Part shown: positions 16,440 to 24,675 of the stretch, in pieces
Layout of the letters: each line of letters starts with the position of its first letter
How positions within the stretch are numbered: position 1 is the stretch's first letter
NCBI GenBank assembly: GCA_049671305.1
Contig: JBATUR010000093.1
Location: forward strand, 1-64,000
Origin: CADCTM01 sp049671305
GTDB lineage: Bacteria; Cyanobacteriota; Cyanobacteriia; Cyanobacteriales; Coleofasciculaceae
Direction: 5' to 3'
Length of the DNA: 64,000 nt
Program-made: the position numbers and the translations under genes
Notes under the pieces: generated by a model
The model's input: the letters and a program-made list of their open reading frames with translations, nothing else
What the model was told of the DNA's origin: nothing
Databases searched by the model: none

Positions 16440-16574
16440 TTAAAAGTGATTAATTGACGAAAAAGCCACCGTTACCGAAAGCTTAAGGATGGCTTTCTAT
16501 ATGTAGTAAAAGTTTTAGCCTTAAACTACAAGTAAATTTCCTTCTGCAGGAAAAATGCTGAAGACAAAAACAGA

Positions 16575-16607
16575 AAAATTGACCTTAAGCAACTCAAGGT
16601 CAATTTT
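16575..16607. terminator. Bidirectional terminator hairpin between the small membrane protein and amt
   Basis: AAAATTGACCTT and AAGGTCAATTTT form a perfect 12-bp stem around a 9-base loop. The A-tract before and T-tract after it make it usable from both sides; it lies between two convergent genes. A weaker AAAGCCA/TGGCTTT hairpin is at 16462-16496. Confidence 0.75.
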
Positions 16608-16700
16608 CAAACTAAAGGAATTATGGCTAGACAATTAAGAGCTTGTAAAAACTAAGCCAGTCATGTTTTTACAAAAACCACGCAAAGTGAGAAAATTCAG

Positions 16701-18326
16701 TTATTTAAACACCGTGCCAGGACCACCAGTCATCCCAGACGTCATGCCTGCCTCGGCTTCTTTGCGGAAACCGCGATAAGCTTCCATGCCGTGTTCGCTA
16801 ATATCCAAACCTTCCATTTCCTCTTCTGGAGTGACGCGGATGCCAAGGGTTGCCTTGAGTCCTAGCCAAAAGATGGTGCTAAGTAAAACAGTCATGCCTC
16901 CGACTGCAACTATGCCGATGATTTGAGGCAGCAGTTGGACAAAACCACCCCCGAAGAATAAACCTGCTGCTGGACCTGCGGTGTACAACGGAGCGCCTCC
17001 ACGTAAGATGACATTTGGACCGACGCTAAATAAGCCAACAGCTAAGGTTCCCCATATACCACAAACTAAGTGAACGGAGGTAGCACCTACAGGGTCATCA
17101 ATTTGGATTTTGTCAAAGAAACCGACAGAAAACACAACGATGACGCCAGCAATAAAACCAACAATTGCAGATGAGGCAATACTCATCCAAGCACAGCCAG
17201 CGGTTACGGCTACTAAACCCGCAAGGAGTCCGTTGATTACCATTGAAAGGTCGGGTTTACCGAGATATAGCCAAGCTGTAAAAGTAGCGGCAATAGCACC
17301 AAAAGCCCCGGCTGTATTGGTGGTGACGGCGATATGAGCGATCGCATTTGGATCGGCAGCCATTGTGGAACCGGGATTAAATCCAAACCAGCCTAACCAC
17401 AGAATCAAGCATCCCAAAGTGGCGATGCTCATGTTATGACCAGGAAATGCCGTCGCTTGACCATCGAAATATCGACCAAGGCGTGGTCCTAAAAATGCGG
17501 CTCCCATTAAAGCTGCCCAGCCTCCAACCGAGTGAACAACTGTTGAACCTGCAAAATCATAGAAATTTGCTTTGGCAAGCCAGCCACCGCCCCAGATCCA
17601 ATGTCCTGTGATTGGGTAGGCAATTCCTACTAGTAAAAGGCTGAAAATTAAGAAGTCAAGAAACTTAATTCGTTCCGCTACAGCACCGGAAACAATCGTT
17701 GCGGCTGTTCCAGCGAATACTAATTGAAAAAAGAATTTAGCAAGTAGTGGTACTCCCGCCCAATTCAGAGCGCCAAAGATACCTTGATAGGCATCTCCTG
17801 TTGCCGGACTACTATCAGCTCCACTCAAAAACCAGCCGCCACTAGTACCAACAAAACCATTTCCATCGCTGAACATTAAGCCAAAACCAATTACCCAAAA
17901 AGCGGCGGTAGATAAAGCAAAAACAATCAGGTTTTTGGTCAGAATATTAACAGCATTCTTTTGGCGACAGAAGCCAGCTTCTAACATACAAAAGCCAGTG
18001 TTCATAAAAAACACTAACATTCCGGCAATCATCACCCAAATTGTATCTAAACCAACTTTCAGCTCTGCTGTTGTTGGTCCTGCATCGGCGGCTGGTGCGG
18101 CGACTGGAGCTTGGGCAACTGCGGCATAACTCCAGACCAAAAAGATAATGCTTGCTAGGGGTATGCAGGCTTGCCAACTTGGTGTTAGTCGGTTAACTGA
18201 AGTTTGCAACTGCTTGAAAAATAATGCAGTTTTAGAGGTTTTTGATTTTCGAGATAAGGAGTATGGATTACTTTTTTGTTGCCGATTTTTTTTCCTTTTC
18301 TTGAACATCAGTTTAGACATTGCCAT
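16701..18326 (-). CDS. amt: Ammonium transporter (Amt family)
   Basis: From the ATG at 18326, which follows AAGGA with 7-base spacing, the protein is 541 residues; a TTG at 18359 is a less likely start. A basic N-terminal leader and a first hydrophobic segment ending in VAQA precede a canonical 11-helix Amt core. Recognisable pieces are NTGFCMLEAGFCR, FAGSTVVHSVGGWAALMGA (contains the pore-region His), LILWLGWFGFNPGS and GATSVHLVCGIWGTLAVG (second pore His). The cytoplasmic tail ends EEMEGLDISEHGMEAY, the conserved Amt C-terminus that talks to PII proteins. It imports ammonium across the plasma membrane. A consensus NtcA promoter 280-315 bases upstream indicates induction by nitrogen limitation. 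Confidence 0.96.
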   Translation of the reverse strand: MAMSKLMFKKRKKNRQQKSNPYSLSRKSKTSKTALFFKQLQTSVNRLTPSWQACIPLASIIFLVWSYAAVAQAPVAAPAADAGPTTAELKVGLDTIWVMIAGMLVFFMNTGFCMLEAGFCRQKNAVNILTKNLIVFALSTAAFWVIGFGLMFSDGNGFVGTSGGWFLSGADSSPATGDAYQGIFGALNWAGVPLLAKFFFQLVFAGTAATIVSGAVAERIKFLDFLIFSLLLVGIAYPITGHWIWGGGWLAKANFYDFAGSTVVHSVGGWAALMGAAFLGPRLGRYFDGQATAFPGHNMSIATLGCLILWLGWFGFNPGSTMAADPNAIAHIAVTTNTAGAFGAIAATFTAWLYLGKPDLSMVINGLLAGLVAVTAGCAWMSIASSAIVGFIAGVIVVFSVGFFDKIQIDDPVGATSVHLVCGIWGTLAVGLFSVGPNVILRGGAPLYTAGPAAGLFFGGGFVQLLPQIIGIVAVGGMTVLLSTIFWLGLKATLGIRVTPEEEMEGLDISEHGMEAYRGFRKEAEAGMTSGMTGGPGTVFK

Positions 18327-18603
18327 AGCATTTTCCTTGATTTTTGAAACACATTCCAAAGTTTATCGATAAGCCCCATCGTTCTAACAAAGGATTATAT
18401 GTTTGTTTGATATTTGGGCTAAAGTTATGATAAGAAACCACCCTGTTTTTGCTCCATTCGAGCGCTTTCCAGAACATTTATTCTCAAAAGAGTTAGGGAT
18501 CTTTGGAGGCTGAGTTTTTATTTTCAAACAAAGCTTACAAATAATGGGGGAGCCGCCAAGACACGCAATTTTATTAAGATAAACTTTAGTAGTGCCTTGG
18601 AAG

Positions 18604-18652
18604 TTTTCGCATCCTAATATTTCTTAAATTGCCGTTCTGTATCAACGTATAC
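18604..18652 (-). promoter_or_regulatory. NtcA-activated promoter of amt
   Basis: GTATCAACGTATAC at 18639-18652 matches the NtcA box GTA-N8-TAC. Exactly 22 bases downstream on the minus strand is TAGGAT (18611-18616), matching the TAN3T -10 element. This is the classic class II NtcA layout, with the box near -41. Predicted transcription starts near 18604, giving a leader of about 278 bases before the amt ATG at 18326. Confidence 0.85.
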
Positions 18653-18711
18653 ATTTCCCTGCTAACTGAGACAATCCAAATACCTGGTCTAGATTTTCCT
18701 CAAAAAAAGTG

Positions 18712-19233
18712 TCAAGATTTCGCTAAGTATTGTTCATAGCCCAACTCATCGAGTCGCGTTTGCTTGTCGATTACAGATTGAGCTAGATTTTGTCGATATT
18801 GCTGGACTTGCTTGAGTAATTCTGGCTGGTGGGATGCTAATATCTGCACAGCCAGTAATCCGGCATTTTTAGCATTACCGATCGCTACTGTTGCTACGGG
18901 AATACCGGCAGGCATTTGTACAATCGAGTAAAGAGAGTCAATACCTTGTAAATGACGACTCGCCACAGGCACACCAATCACGGGTAGAGGCGTCAGGGCG
19001 GCAACCATTCCCGGCAGATGTGCAGCACCACCTGCCCCAGCGATAATTACTTTGAGTCCTCGTAGATGTGCTTCCTGGGCATACTTTACCATACGTTCGG
19101 GCGTGCGGTGAGCCGAAATGATCGCAACTTCGCTTTTGACGCCAAATTCTTCACAAATAGCGATCGCATCTTGCATAGTAGGCAAGTCAGAATCACTGCC
19201 CATAATAATGCCAATTAAAGGATTGTTAGTCAT
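18712..19233 (-). CDS. purE: N5-carboxyaminoimidazole ribonucleotide mutase
   Basis: This 173-residue protein (180 if it starts at the ATG at 19254) shows the PurE core. The CAIR-binding loop is GIIMGSDSDLPTM, followed by VAIISAHRTPERM, then IAGAGGAAHLPGM and GVPVASRHLQGIDSL. It rearranges N5-CAIR to CAIR in de novo purine synthesis, in the cytosol. I prefer the inner ATG because the bases before it (ATGACCAAT, CTAATGAC) look like the short heptamer-like repeats common in cyanobacterial spacers. No purK is adjacent. It diverges from nagA. Confidence 0.93.
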   Translation of the reverse strand: MTNNPLIGIIMGSDSDLPTMQDAIAICEEFGVKSEVAIISAHRTPERMVKYAQEAHLRGLKVIIAGAGGAAHLPGMVAALTPLPVIGVPVASRHLQGIDSLYSIVQMPAGIPVATVAIGNAKNAGLLAVQILASHQPELLKQVQQYRQNLAQSVIDKQTRLDELGYEQYLAKS

Positions 19234-19297
19234 TAGTAATTTGCCATTGGTCATTCGTTATTCTGACAGAGGATAAATGACTTAGGGGAATTTACCT

Positions 19298-20473
19298 GTG
19301 GATATTATTAATGCAAGAGTGCCTGGTTATTCTGGTTTGCAGCAAATCAAGATTGATCAGTATGGTATTATTGCCGCAATTACAGCGATGGATCAGGAAA
19401 CGGCTGTTGAAGTAATTGATGTTGCCGGAGATTGGGTAACACTTGGCGGCGTTGATTTACAAATTAATGGCGGATTAGGTTTAGCTTTTCCTGATTTAAG
19501 TATTAGTAATAGTGACCAAGTGATGGCAATTTGTCAATACCTTTGGCAGCAAGGAGTTGATGCTTTTTTACCGACAATAGTAACGACTTCTGTAGAAAAG
19601 ATTCAGCGATCGCTTTCTATTATTGCAGATTTTATGTCCTCCTTTAACAAACCGGAGTTAGAGAAAATAACTTCTCACCAAGAAGGGATGGCAAAGATTT
19701 TAGGAGTACATTTAGAAGGACCATTTCTTAATTTCCAAAAACGCGGTGCACATCCCGCAGAATATTTGTTGCCGCTAACATTGGAAAATGTCAAACAAGT
19801 ATTAGGAGATTATGCTCATATTGTTAAAATAATAACCTTAGCACCGGAATTAGATACAACAGATGAAGTAATTGATTACTTACATTCTCTTGGTGTAACT
19901 GTTAGTCTGGGACATTCCCAAGCAACAGCAATTCAATCAGAAAAAGCCTTTAAATTAGGGGCAACAATGGTAACTCATGCCTTTAATGCCATGCCTAGTC
20001 TGCATCATCGAGAACCAGGATTACTGGGTGCCGCTTTAATTAATCCTCATGTTTCTTGTGGATTTATTGCCGATGGTCAACATATTTGCACGACTATGAT
20101 TCAATTATTATTAAGTGCAGGTGGCTATGAAAAAGGATTATTTCTAGTTAGTGATGCCTTAGCACCAATTGGATTAGCAGATGGGGTTTATCCCTGGGAT
20201 ACGCGGCAGATTGAGGTGATAAATGGCACAGCAAGGCTGGCTGATGGTACGCTTTCTGGGACAACTTTGCCGTTATTAGTTGGGGTGCAGAATTTAGTTA
20301 AGTGGGGAGTTTGTGGAGTAGAGTCAGCAATTAGTTTAGCGACAGAAGCACCACGAAAAGCGATCGGTTTAGCGGGTATAAGTGTTGGTGAATCTGCTCA
20401 ATTATTGAGGTGGAATTTGGATGAGGAGAATAATAATTTGAGTTGGCAACGTATAGGCAAAGAAAGTTATTGA
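19298..20473 (+). CDS. nagA: N-acetylglucosamine-6-phosphate deacetylase
   Basis: This 391-residue amidohydrolase starts at a GTG. Diagnostic parts are VTLGGVDLQINGG (start of the TIM barrel), GVHLEGPFLNFQKRGAHP (metal-binding Glu and substrate loop), SLGHSQAT, THAFNAMPSLHHREPGLLGAAL (metal-binding His and the NagA-specific substrate loop) and LVSDALAP (catalytic Asp). It deacetylates GlcNAc-6-phosphate to glucosamine-6-phosphate for amino-sugar recycling in the cytosol. No nagB is adjacent. It is divergent from purE with about 65 bases between the start codons. Confidence 0.94.
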   Translation: MDIINARVPGYSGLQQIKIDQYGIIAAITAMDQETAVEVIDVAGDWVTLGGVDLQINGGLGLAFPDLSISNSDQVMAICQYLWQQGVDAFLPTIVTTSVEKIQRSLSIIADFMSSFNKPELEKITSHQEGMAKILGVHLEGPFLNFQKRGAHPAEYLLPLTLENVKQVLGDYAHIVKIITLAPELDTTDEVIDYLHSLGVTVSLGHSQATAIQSEKAFKLGATMVTHAFNAMPSLHHREPGLLGAALINPHVSCGFIADGQHICTTMIQLLLSAGGYEKGLFLVSDALAPIGLADGVYPWDTRQIEVINGTARLADGTLSGTTLPLLVGVQNLVKWGVCGVESAISLATEAPRKAIGLAGISVGESAQLLRWNLDEENNNLSWQRIGKESY

Positions 20474-20514
20474 GTGGCTACTCCCAAGGTATTAAGCTAT
20501 GTAAGACTTGAACT

Positions 20515-20868
20515 TTGAAAATCAAAAAGCATCGAATGGCGGAAACACCAATTGATTTGTATCGAAGTGGCAACTCTAATTCTCCTAGAATGGATAATGT
20601 CAGACCCAAGGATGTTGCCACTTATACTGATGATAGTGGTCAAGTCTGGGTCAATGCTGCTTTAGGTGGAGGAATCTCGACATTTGCAACTCCAAGAGTA
20701 GGAAGAAACTGCTGGAAATTAGAGAGTGGTACTGAAATTCCGCCTCAACTAGAATTAGTTAACGATCACGATGATCACTGGTTATGGAAACCTAATCAAA
20801 CTATGCTGATAGATGAATATAAAGCAGCACTGCAACTAATAGGTACATTTTTTTACAAGGTGAATTAA
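20515..20868 (+). CDS. Putative Tse2-like ADP-ribosyltransferase toxin
   Basis: This is a 117-residue protein from the TTG at 20515 (110 from the ATG at 20536). By eye it matches the Tse2-type toxin fold: an early DLYRSG motif (the LYR block that binds nicotinamide in ADP-ribosyltransferases), GGGISTF in the middle, and a C-terminal block W-x-LESGTEIPPQLEL, then D-x-HWLWKPNQTMLIDEY. That block corresponds to the family's IP-x-x-L, HxxxxP and M-x-x-x-Y pattern. It has no signal peptide and no T6SS genes nearby, so a chromosomal toxin-antitoxin role is more likely than secretion. The next gene, 38 bases on, ends in an antitoxin-like helix. Family assignment is inference from remembered motifs. 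Confidence 0.55.
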   Translation: MKIKKHRMAETPIDLYRSGNSNSPRMDNVRPKDVATYTDDSGQVWVNAALGGGISTFATPRVGRNCWKLESGTEIPPQLELVNDHDDHWLWKPNQTMLIDEYKAALQLIGTFFYKVN

Positions 20869-20906
20869 TTGTTGGCTAATAATAGCTATTAAGTAAGGAA
20901 CTTCAC

Positions 20907-21305
20907 ATGAATTTATCTTATAAGGCAACGCAGTTTATTATTGAAGCTATCGAATATCAAATCAACGCATATCAAGAACGTTTAAACATGGAAGATTTAG
21001 ATGAGGATGAAGCCTCGGATATAATTAATGATTCTGGTTTTTTAGAAGCGCTCTGTATAGACTTAAAGAAGATTTTAAATGAGGGTAAAACATCTAATGT
21101 ACAAAAGTCTTCTGATAGCTCCTTACTCGAAATAAAAGATAGGTCTTCAGAAGAATTAGTGAGGCAAGTTATACAGTTATCAATAAATGAGCGATTATCA
21201 CTGGTAGACACTATTACTGAGTCTATTCGTCAGGAATTTCAGTCTCGCCAAGTACAGAATTTATCAGGGGAGCATCCTGATTATACAAAGGTCAGTAGAG
21301 AATAG
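20907..21305 (+). CDS. Candidate antitoxin/immunity protein partner of the Tse2-like toxin
   Basis: This acidic 132-residue protein starts at an ATG with a good AAGGA site 7 bases upstream. Residues 1-55 form an all-helical, Asp/Glu-rich module (MNLSYKATQFIIEAIEYQ, then NMEDLDEDEASDI) like small cyanobacterial unknowns. Residues about 85-112, EELVRQVIQLSINERLSLV followed by DTITESI, fit the helix seen in RelB/addiction-module antitoxins (LSxxERxxLVDxLxxSL). The two halves look like a fusion of a toxin-binding module and an antitoxin-type helix. Its position directly behind the toxin-like gene supports the pairing; I know of no characterised homologue. Confidence 0.5.
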   Translation: MNLSYKATQFIIEAIEYQINAYQERLNMEDLDEDEASDIINDSGFLEALCIDLKKILNEGKTSNVQKSSDSSLLEIKDRSSEELVRQVIQLSINERLSLVDTITESIRQEFQSRQVQNLSGEHPDYTKVSRE

Positions 21306-21385
21306 TTGATGTGAGTCCATCGCTCCTTGATAGTAGAACTAGCTGATGTCTGGGAACACTAAAACCAGTCGAATCTTAAACAGTT

Positions 21386-22540
21386 ATGAGCAACAATCCC
21401 AATCAACCACAAACCAATGATGTCGTCCTGGGTGGGCAATCACCATCACCGACTTCTCTGTCTCCTTGTCCCGTTTGCAAGACTGAATACAATCAAGGCA
21501 AGGTAAATCGCTGCTCCGTCTGTAATTGGGACTTAATACCCTGTCCAGAAGCCTTTGTGGAAAGGCACAATGCTCAACTAGCTTGGGCAAGGGAGATGTG
21601 GATAAACTTTCAGGCACAAGAGAAGCAACTTCATGCATCACAGTCTCAGCTAGAAGAGGTTAAACAGGAGAAAGCGCGATTTGAGGGAGAGGTTTTGCAC
21701 AGATTGGAGCAATTAGAGCAGGCGCAAGATAAATCTGAGCCTATTATTTGGGCGCAGATGTCGCAGGATACTTCTACAGTTGATGAATTAGAAAAGCAAT
21801 TGTCAAAAATAAAGGAGCAATTAAAAGGAGCTGAACGAGAGCGGCAAGGGCTTAAATCAGAGCTTAATCAACTCTCTTCACAAGTAGCAAAACTTGAATC
21901 AGAACTGCAAAAAAAAAGAGCTGAAGATCCACCACTTATTTCTGTGGCTGGCATAGACTACAGCCGTCTCAAGAATTTTCTAGCCGCTGGAGAATGGGAA
22001 AAAGCAAATAATGAAACAAGAATCATTCTAGAAACTATAACGTGGCTAGTTACAAGAGATTCAAGAGATTGTTACAGTATTTATGTTATTAACGAGTTTG
22101 ACAGTACTTACAATCAAGGTATTCAACAAATACCCGCTCGTGATATCCAAACTATAGATAAACTTTGGTTAAATTACAGCTATGGACGGTTTGGTTTTAG
22201 TATACAAAAAGATATTTATTATAAGGAGGTAGATGAGAACTTAGTTCACCTAGGGAAGAGATTGGGATGGGTAACTGGGGTTGATAATGAAGAGTTTTGG
22301 CGATCGTATTCTAAACTCCCTCCCTATGAGTATGAAGACTTATGTAAACGTGATTTAACTTTTAGTTTTGACAACTTCTACATCGGACACCTACCGATGC
22401 CTGATTGGCGATTCTACTACGACTACTATAAATGGAAAAAGTGCCAAGAAGGCGATGACCAAGAAGGCGATGACAGGGAAGAGCAAAATATTGTCTATAT
22501 TTTTTCAAAATTGCCAGAGTCTGGAATCGAGCAGGATTAA
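21386..22540 (+). CDS. Zinc-ribbon / coiled-coil / GUN4-domain protein
   Basis: This 384-residue protein has three parts. Residues about 28-50 are a zinc ribbon (CPVCKTEY and CSVCNWDL). Residues about 65-185 form a long heptad-rich coiled coil. Residues about 188-350 form a GUN4 domain: GIDYSRLKNFLAAGEWEKAN, IPARDIQTIDKLWLNYSYG, RFGFSIQKDIYY and FYIGHLPMPDW are all diagnostic. GUN4 domains bind protoporphyrin IX and Mg-protoporphyrin IX; the canonical small Gun4 activates Mg-chelatase. This is not canonical Gun4 but one of the multidomain cyanobacterial GUN4 proteins, often considered porphyrin or light/stress sensors. An EGDDQEGDDREE repeat lies near the C-terminus. It lies 600 bases upstream of chlM on the same strand. 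Confidence 0.85.
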   Translation: MSNNPNQPQTNDVVLGGQSPSPTSLSPCPVCKTEYNQGKVNRCSVCNWDLIPCPEAFVERHNAQLAWAREMWINFQAQEKQLHASQSQLEEVKQEKARFEGEVLHRLEQLEQAQDKSEPIIWAQMSQDTSTVDELEKQLSKIKEQLKGAERERQGLKSELNQLSSQVAKLESELQKKRAEDPPLISVAGIDYSRLKNFLAAGEWEKANNETRIILETITWLVTRDSRDCYSIYVINEFDSTYNQGIQQIPARDIQTIDKLWLNYSYGRFGFSIQKDIYYKEVDENLVHLGKRLGWVTGVDNEEFWRSYSKLPPYEYEDLCKRDLTFSFDNFYIGHLPMPDWRFYYDYYKWKKCQEGDDQEGDDREEQNIVYIFSKLPESGIEQD

Positions 22541-22645
22541 GCTTTATGTATTTAGAGAGCATAAGCATCGCTTTAGAAAAATTTAATTATTGGGGACTAC
22601 TCAGAATAATAGTCTTACGCTACGGTTAAGGCTATTAGATATAAC

Positions 22646-22689
22646 AAAGCCTCGTCAGGTGAATTCTCCCTACGGGGCTTTTGTTTTTT
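22646..22689 (+). terminator. Rho-independent terminator after the GUN4 gene
   Basis: AAAGCCTCGT and ACGGGGCTTT form a 10-bp stem with one G-U pair around a 16-base loop, followed by TTGTTTTTT. It ends the upstream transcript about 110 bases after its stop. Confidence 0.82.
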
Positions 22690-22706
22690 AGCACAGTAGA
22701 AAACCA

Positions 22707-22970
22707 ATGACTAAAAAATCTAATCCTACCAGGCTGATCAGAACATCTGGGAAAGTCGAGAAGTGCCAGGGCGGGGAAACCAAAATCGAGATGGACTGTT
22801 ACTGGCCCGAACTGAGGCAGGACGAACAAAAGATGGTCTGGCAACTGGCTCATAAGAAGTTGGATAATTCAAGGATTTACAGGTTACATTTTTTGGTAGA
22901 GTTTGAGCGAGGCAAACTCAGCTCGGAGCCGAAATATTTTGCGCTCTGTGGAACCCGATATTATCTTTAA
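22707..22970 (+). CDS. Small hypothetical protein
   Basis: This is an 87-residue frame starting at an ATG just after the terminator. It is lysine- and glutamate-rich in the first half, with YWPELRQDEQKMVWQLAHKK in the middle and a RLHFLVEFERGKL strand near the end. I recognise no domain. The composition is protein-like and no overlapping alternative is better, but there is no clear ribosome site, so it could be a chance frame. Confidence 0.4.
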   Translation: MTKKSNPTRLIRTSGKVEKCQGGETKIEMDCYWPELRQDEQKMVWQLAHKKLDNSRIYRLHFLVEFERGKLSSEPKYFALCGTRYYL

Positions 22971-23138
22971 CCTCTCCGCAGTGGTGCAAAACGTCCTCAA
23001 AGACGCGACTAAATGAACAATCCAATACAACCACCCCGCCTCACCCCCAATTATGAGAGCAGCAGACCAAGATTAACCCTCGACCCGCAACACCTGCTAA
23101 AGTAATTAACCGTCCCCATTTTTTATAAAATTCAACTA

Positions 23139-23825
23139 ATGACCACAATTGATGACAAGTCCGTTGTCAAAGAATACTTTAACGCCACAGGATTCGACCG
23201 TTGGCGTAAAATTTACGGGGATGCTGAAGTTAGTAAAGTTCAATTAGACATCCGTACCGGACATCAGCAAACGGTTGATACTGTCCTACAATGGCTGGAG
23301 GCTGACGGTAATTTAGCGGATTTATCGATCTGTGATGCTGGTTGTGGCGTGGGTAGCCTCAGTATTCCCGTAGCACAACTCGGCGCAAAAGTCAATGCCA
23401 GCGACATCTCAGAAAAGATGGTAGGAGAGGCGCAGGAAAGGGCAAAGGATACTTTTGGTAATAATAGCAATCCCACCTTTGCTGTGCAGGATTTGGAAGC
23501 CTTAAGCGGCAGCTACCACACGGTTATTTGCCTGGATGTCTTGATACACTATCCCCAGGATAAGGCTTCCCAGATGATTGCTCACCTAGCGAGTCTTGCC
23601 GAGTCGCGCCTTATTCTCAGCTTTGCGCCAAAAACCTTTAGCCTCAGTATCCTCAAAAAAATCGGCAGTTTCTTTCCTGGCGCAAGCAAGGCAACTCGTG
23701 CTTATTTGCATCGAGAAGCGGATATTGTCAAAATTTTGGAGAGTAATGGCTTTACCATTGAGCGGCAGGCAATGACAAGTACTCGATTTTACTTCTCTAG
23801 ACTACTGGAAGCAACTCGCAGATAA
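23139..23825 (+). CDS. chlM: Magnesium protoporphyrin IX methyltransferase
   Basis: This 228-residue SAM-dependent methyltransferase opens with EYFNATGFDRWRKIYGD, the signature of BchM/ChlM. It continues with the SAM-binding motif I CDAGCGVGSLSIPVAQLGA and CLDVLIHYPQDKA. It methylates the C13 propionate of Mg-protoporphyrin IX at the thylakoid or plasma membrane in chlorophyll synthesis, directly after Mg-chelatase. The C-terminal EREADIVK-like segment (LHREADIVKILESNGF) and TSTRFYFSRLLEA are also typical. It stands alone between two unknown genes, with a zinc-ribbon GUN4 gene upstream. Confidence 0.95.
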   Translation: MTTIDDKSVVKEYFNATGFDRWRKIYGDAEVSKVQLDIRTGHQQTVDTVLQWLEADGNLADLSICDAGCGVGSLSIPVAQLGAKVNASDISEKMVGEAQERAKDTFGNNSNPTFAVQDLEALSGSYHTVICLDVLIHYPQDKASQMIAHLASLAESRLILSFAPKTFSLSILKKIGSFFPGASKATRAYLHREADIVKILESNGFTIERQAMTSTRFYFSRLLEATRR

Positions 23826-23867
23826 GGTTAGAATCGCGGCATTATCCACTAAAATTTTTTCCCATAT

Positions 23868-24263
23868 ATGGCGCGACTCAACAAACTAATCCCAGGGTTG
23901 TTACTGGCAGTCGGTATCCCGTTGTCGTTGTTTGCTGTAACAAGCCTACTAAATCCTCAGCAAAAGGATAAAACTGGCGCTTTGGTGTTAATGGTAATTG
24001 CTCTACCGGCAACAGCGGCAGGGGGCTGGCTTGCCTTTGGTAAGTCGAAAGGAGGTAGAAAAGATAAAGGCGATCGCTTAAAGTCTATCTTCTTTCAGCT
24101 TCTCATGGAAGACAACGGACGAATCAGCGTTATGCAATTTGCCAAAGCAACCCAAATATCCAAAGAAGAAGCCCGGAAATATTTGGAGGAGAAAGCCAAA
24201 GAATTTAATGCTACTGCGAAATCAGATGATCGAGGTGGTGTATCTTATTACTTCAATCCTTGA
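23868..24263 (+). CDS. Small membrane protein with a helical cytoplasmic C-terminus
   Basis: This is a 131-residue protein I do not recognise by name. Two transmembrane helices (about 8-28 and 38-56) form a short hairpin. A KGGRKDKGDRLK basic stretch follows, then a helical domain (about 74-131) containing RISVMQFAKATQISKEEARKY and a glycine-containing strand, which resembles a winged-helix. A membrane-tethered nucleic-acid- or protein-binding role is possible but unproven. The start is an ATG 42 bases after chlM, so the two may share a transcript. Confidence 0.6.
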   Translation: MARLNKLIPGLLLAVGIPLSLFAVTSLLNPQQKDKTGALVLMVIALPATAAGGWLAFGKSKGGRKDKGDRLKSIFFQLLMEDNGRISVMQFAKATQISKEEARKYLEEKAKEFNATAKSDDRGGVSYYFNP

Positions 24264-24297
24264 TCAATATACCAATGTCATTTAGGCTCTAACTTTG

Positions 24298-24675
24298 ATG
24301 ATGCGGATTTTCTTCTGCTTTGCCGCTATTTTTGGCGGTTTATCTGTCGCTGCTGGTGCATTTGCTTCTCACGCCCTCAAGGAAAAGTTAAGCGAAAGGG
24401 CAATGGAAATCTTTGAAACTGGTGCACGTTATCAGATGTATCACGCTTTGGCACTACTAATGGTTGCTTTATTATTAAGTCGCGCTGAGGCGGCACAAAC
24501 AACCCTTATCGCTGCTGGAGTGGCTTTTATTGTTGGGGTTATGGTTTTTTCTGGTAGTTTGTATACCTTAAGTCTTACTAATATTAAATGGCTAGGAGCA
24601 ATTACACCTCTAGGCGGCGTAGCTTTTATAATTGGTTGGAGTTGTCTTGCTGTTGCTGCTTGGAGTTTTAAGTAG
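24298..24675 (+). CDS. DUF423 family membrane protein (YgdD-like)
   Basis: This 125-residue protein has four transmembrane helices and the DUF423 pattern: GGLSVAAGAFASHALKEKLS, then FETGARYQMYHALALL and GSLYTLSLTN. It is a small inner-membrane protein of unknown function, conserved widely in bacteria. The start is the first ATG at 24298 (a TTG precedes it). Its last 8 bases overlap the convergent nucleotidyltransferase gene. Confidence 0.88.
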   Translation: MMRIFFCFAAIFGGLSVAAGAFASHALKEKLSERAMEIFETGARYQMYHALALLMVALLLSRAEAAQTTLIAAGVAFIVGVMVFSGSLYTLSLTNIKWLGAITPLGGVAFIIGWSCLAVAAWSFK

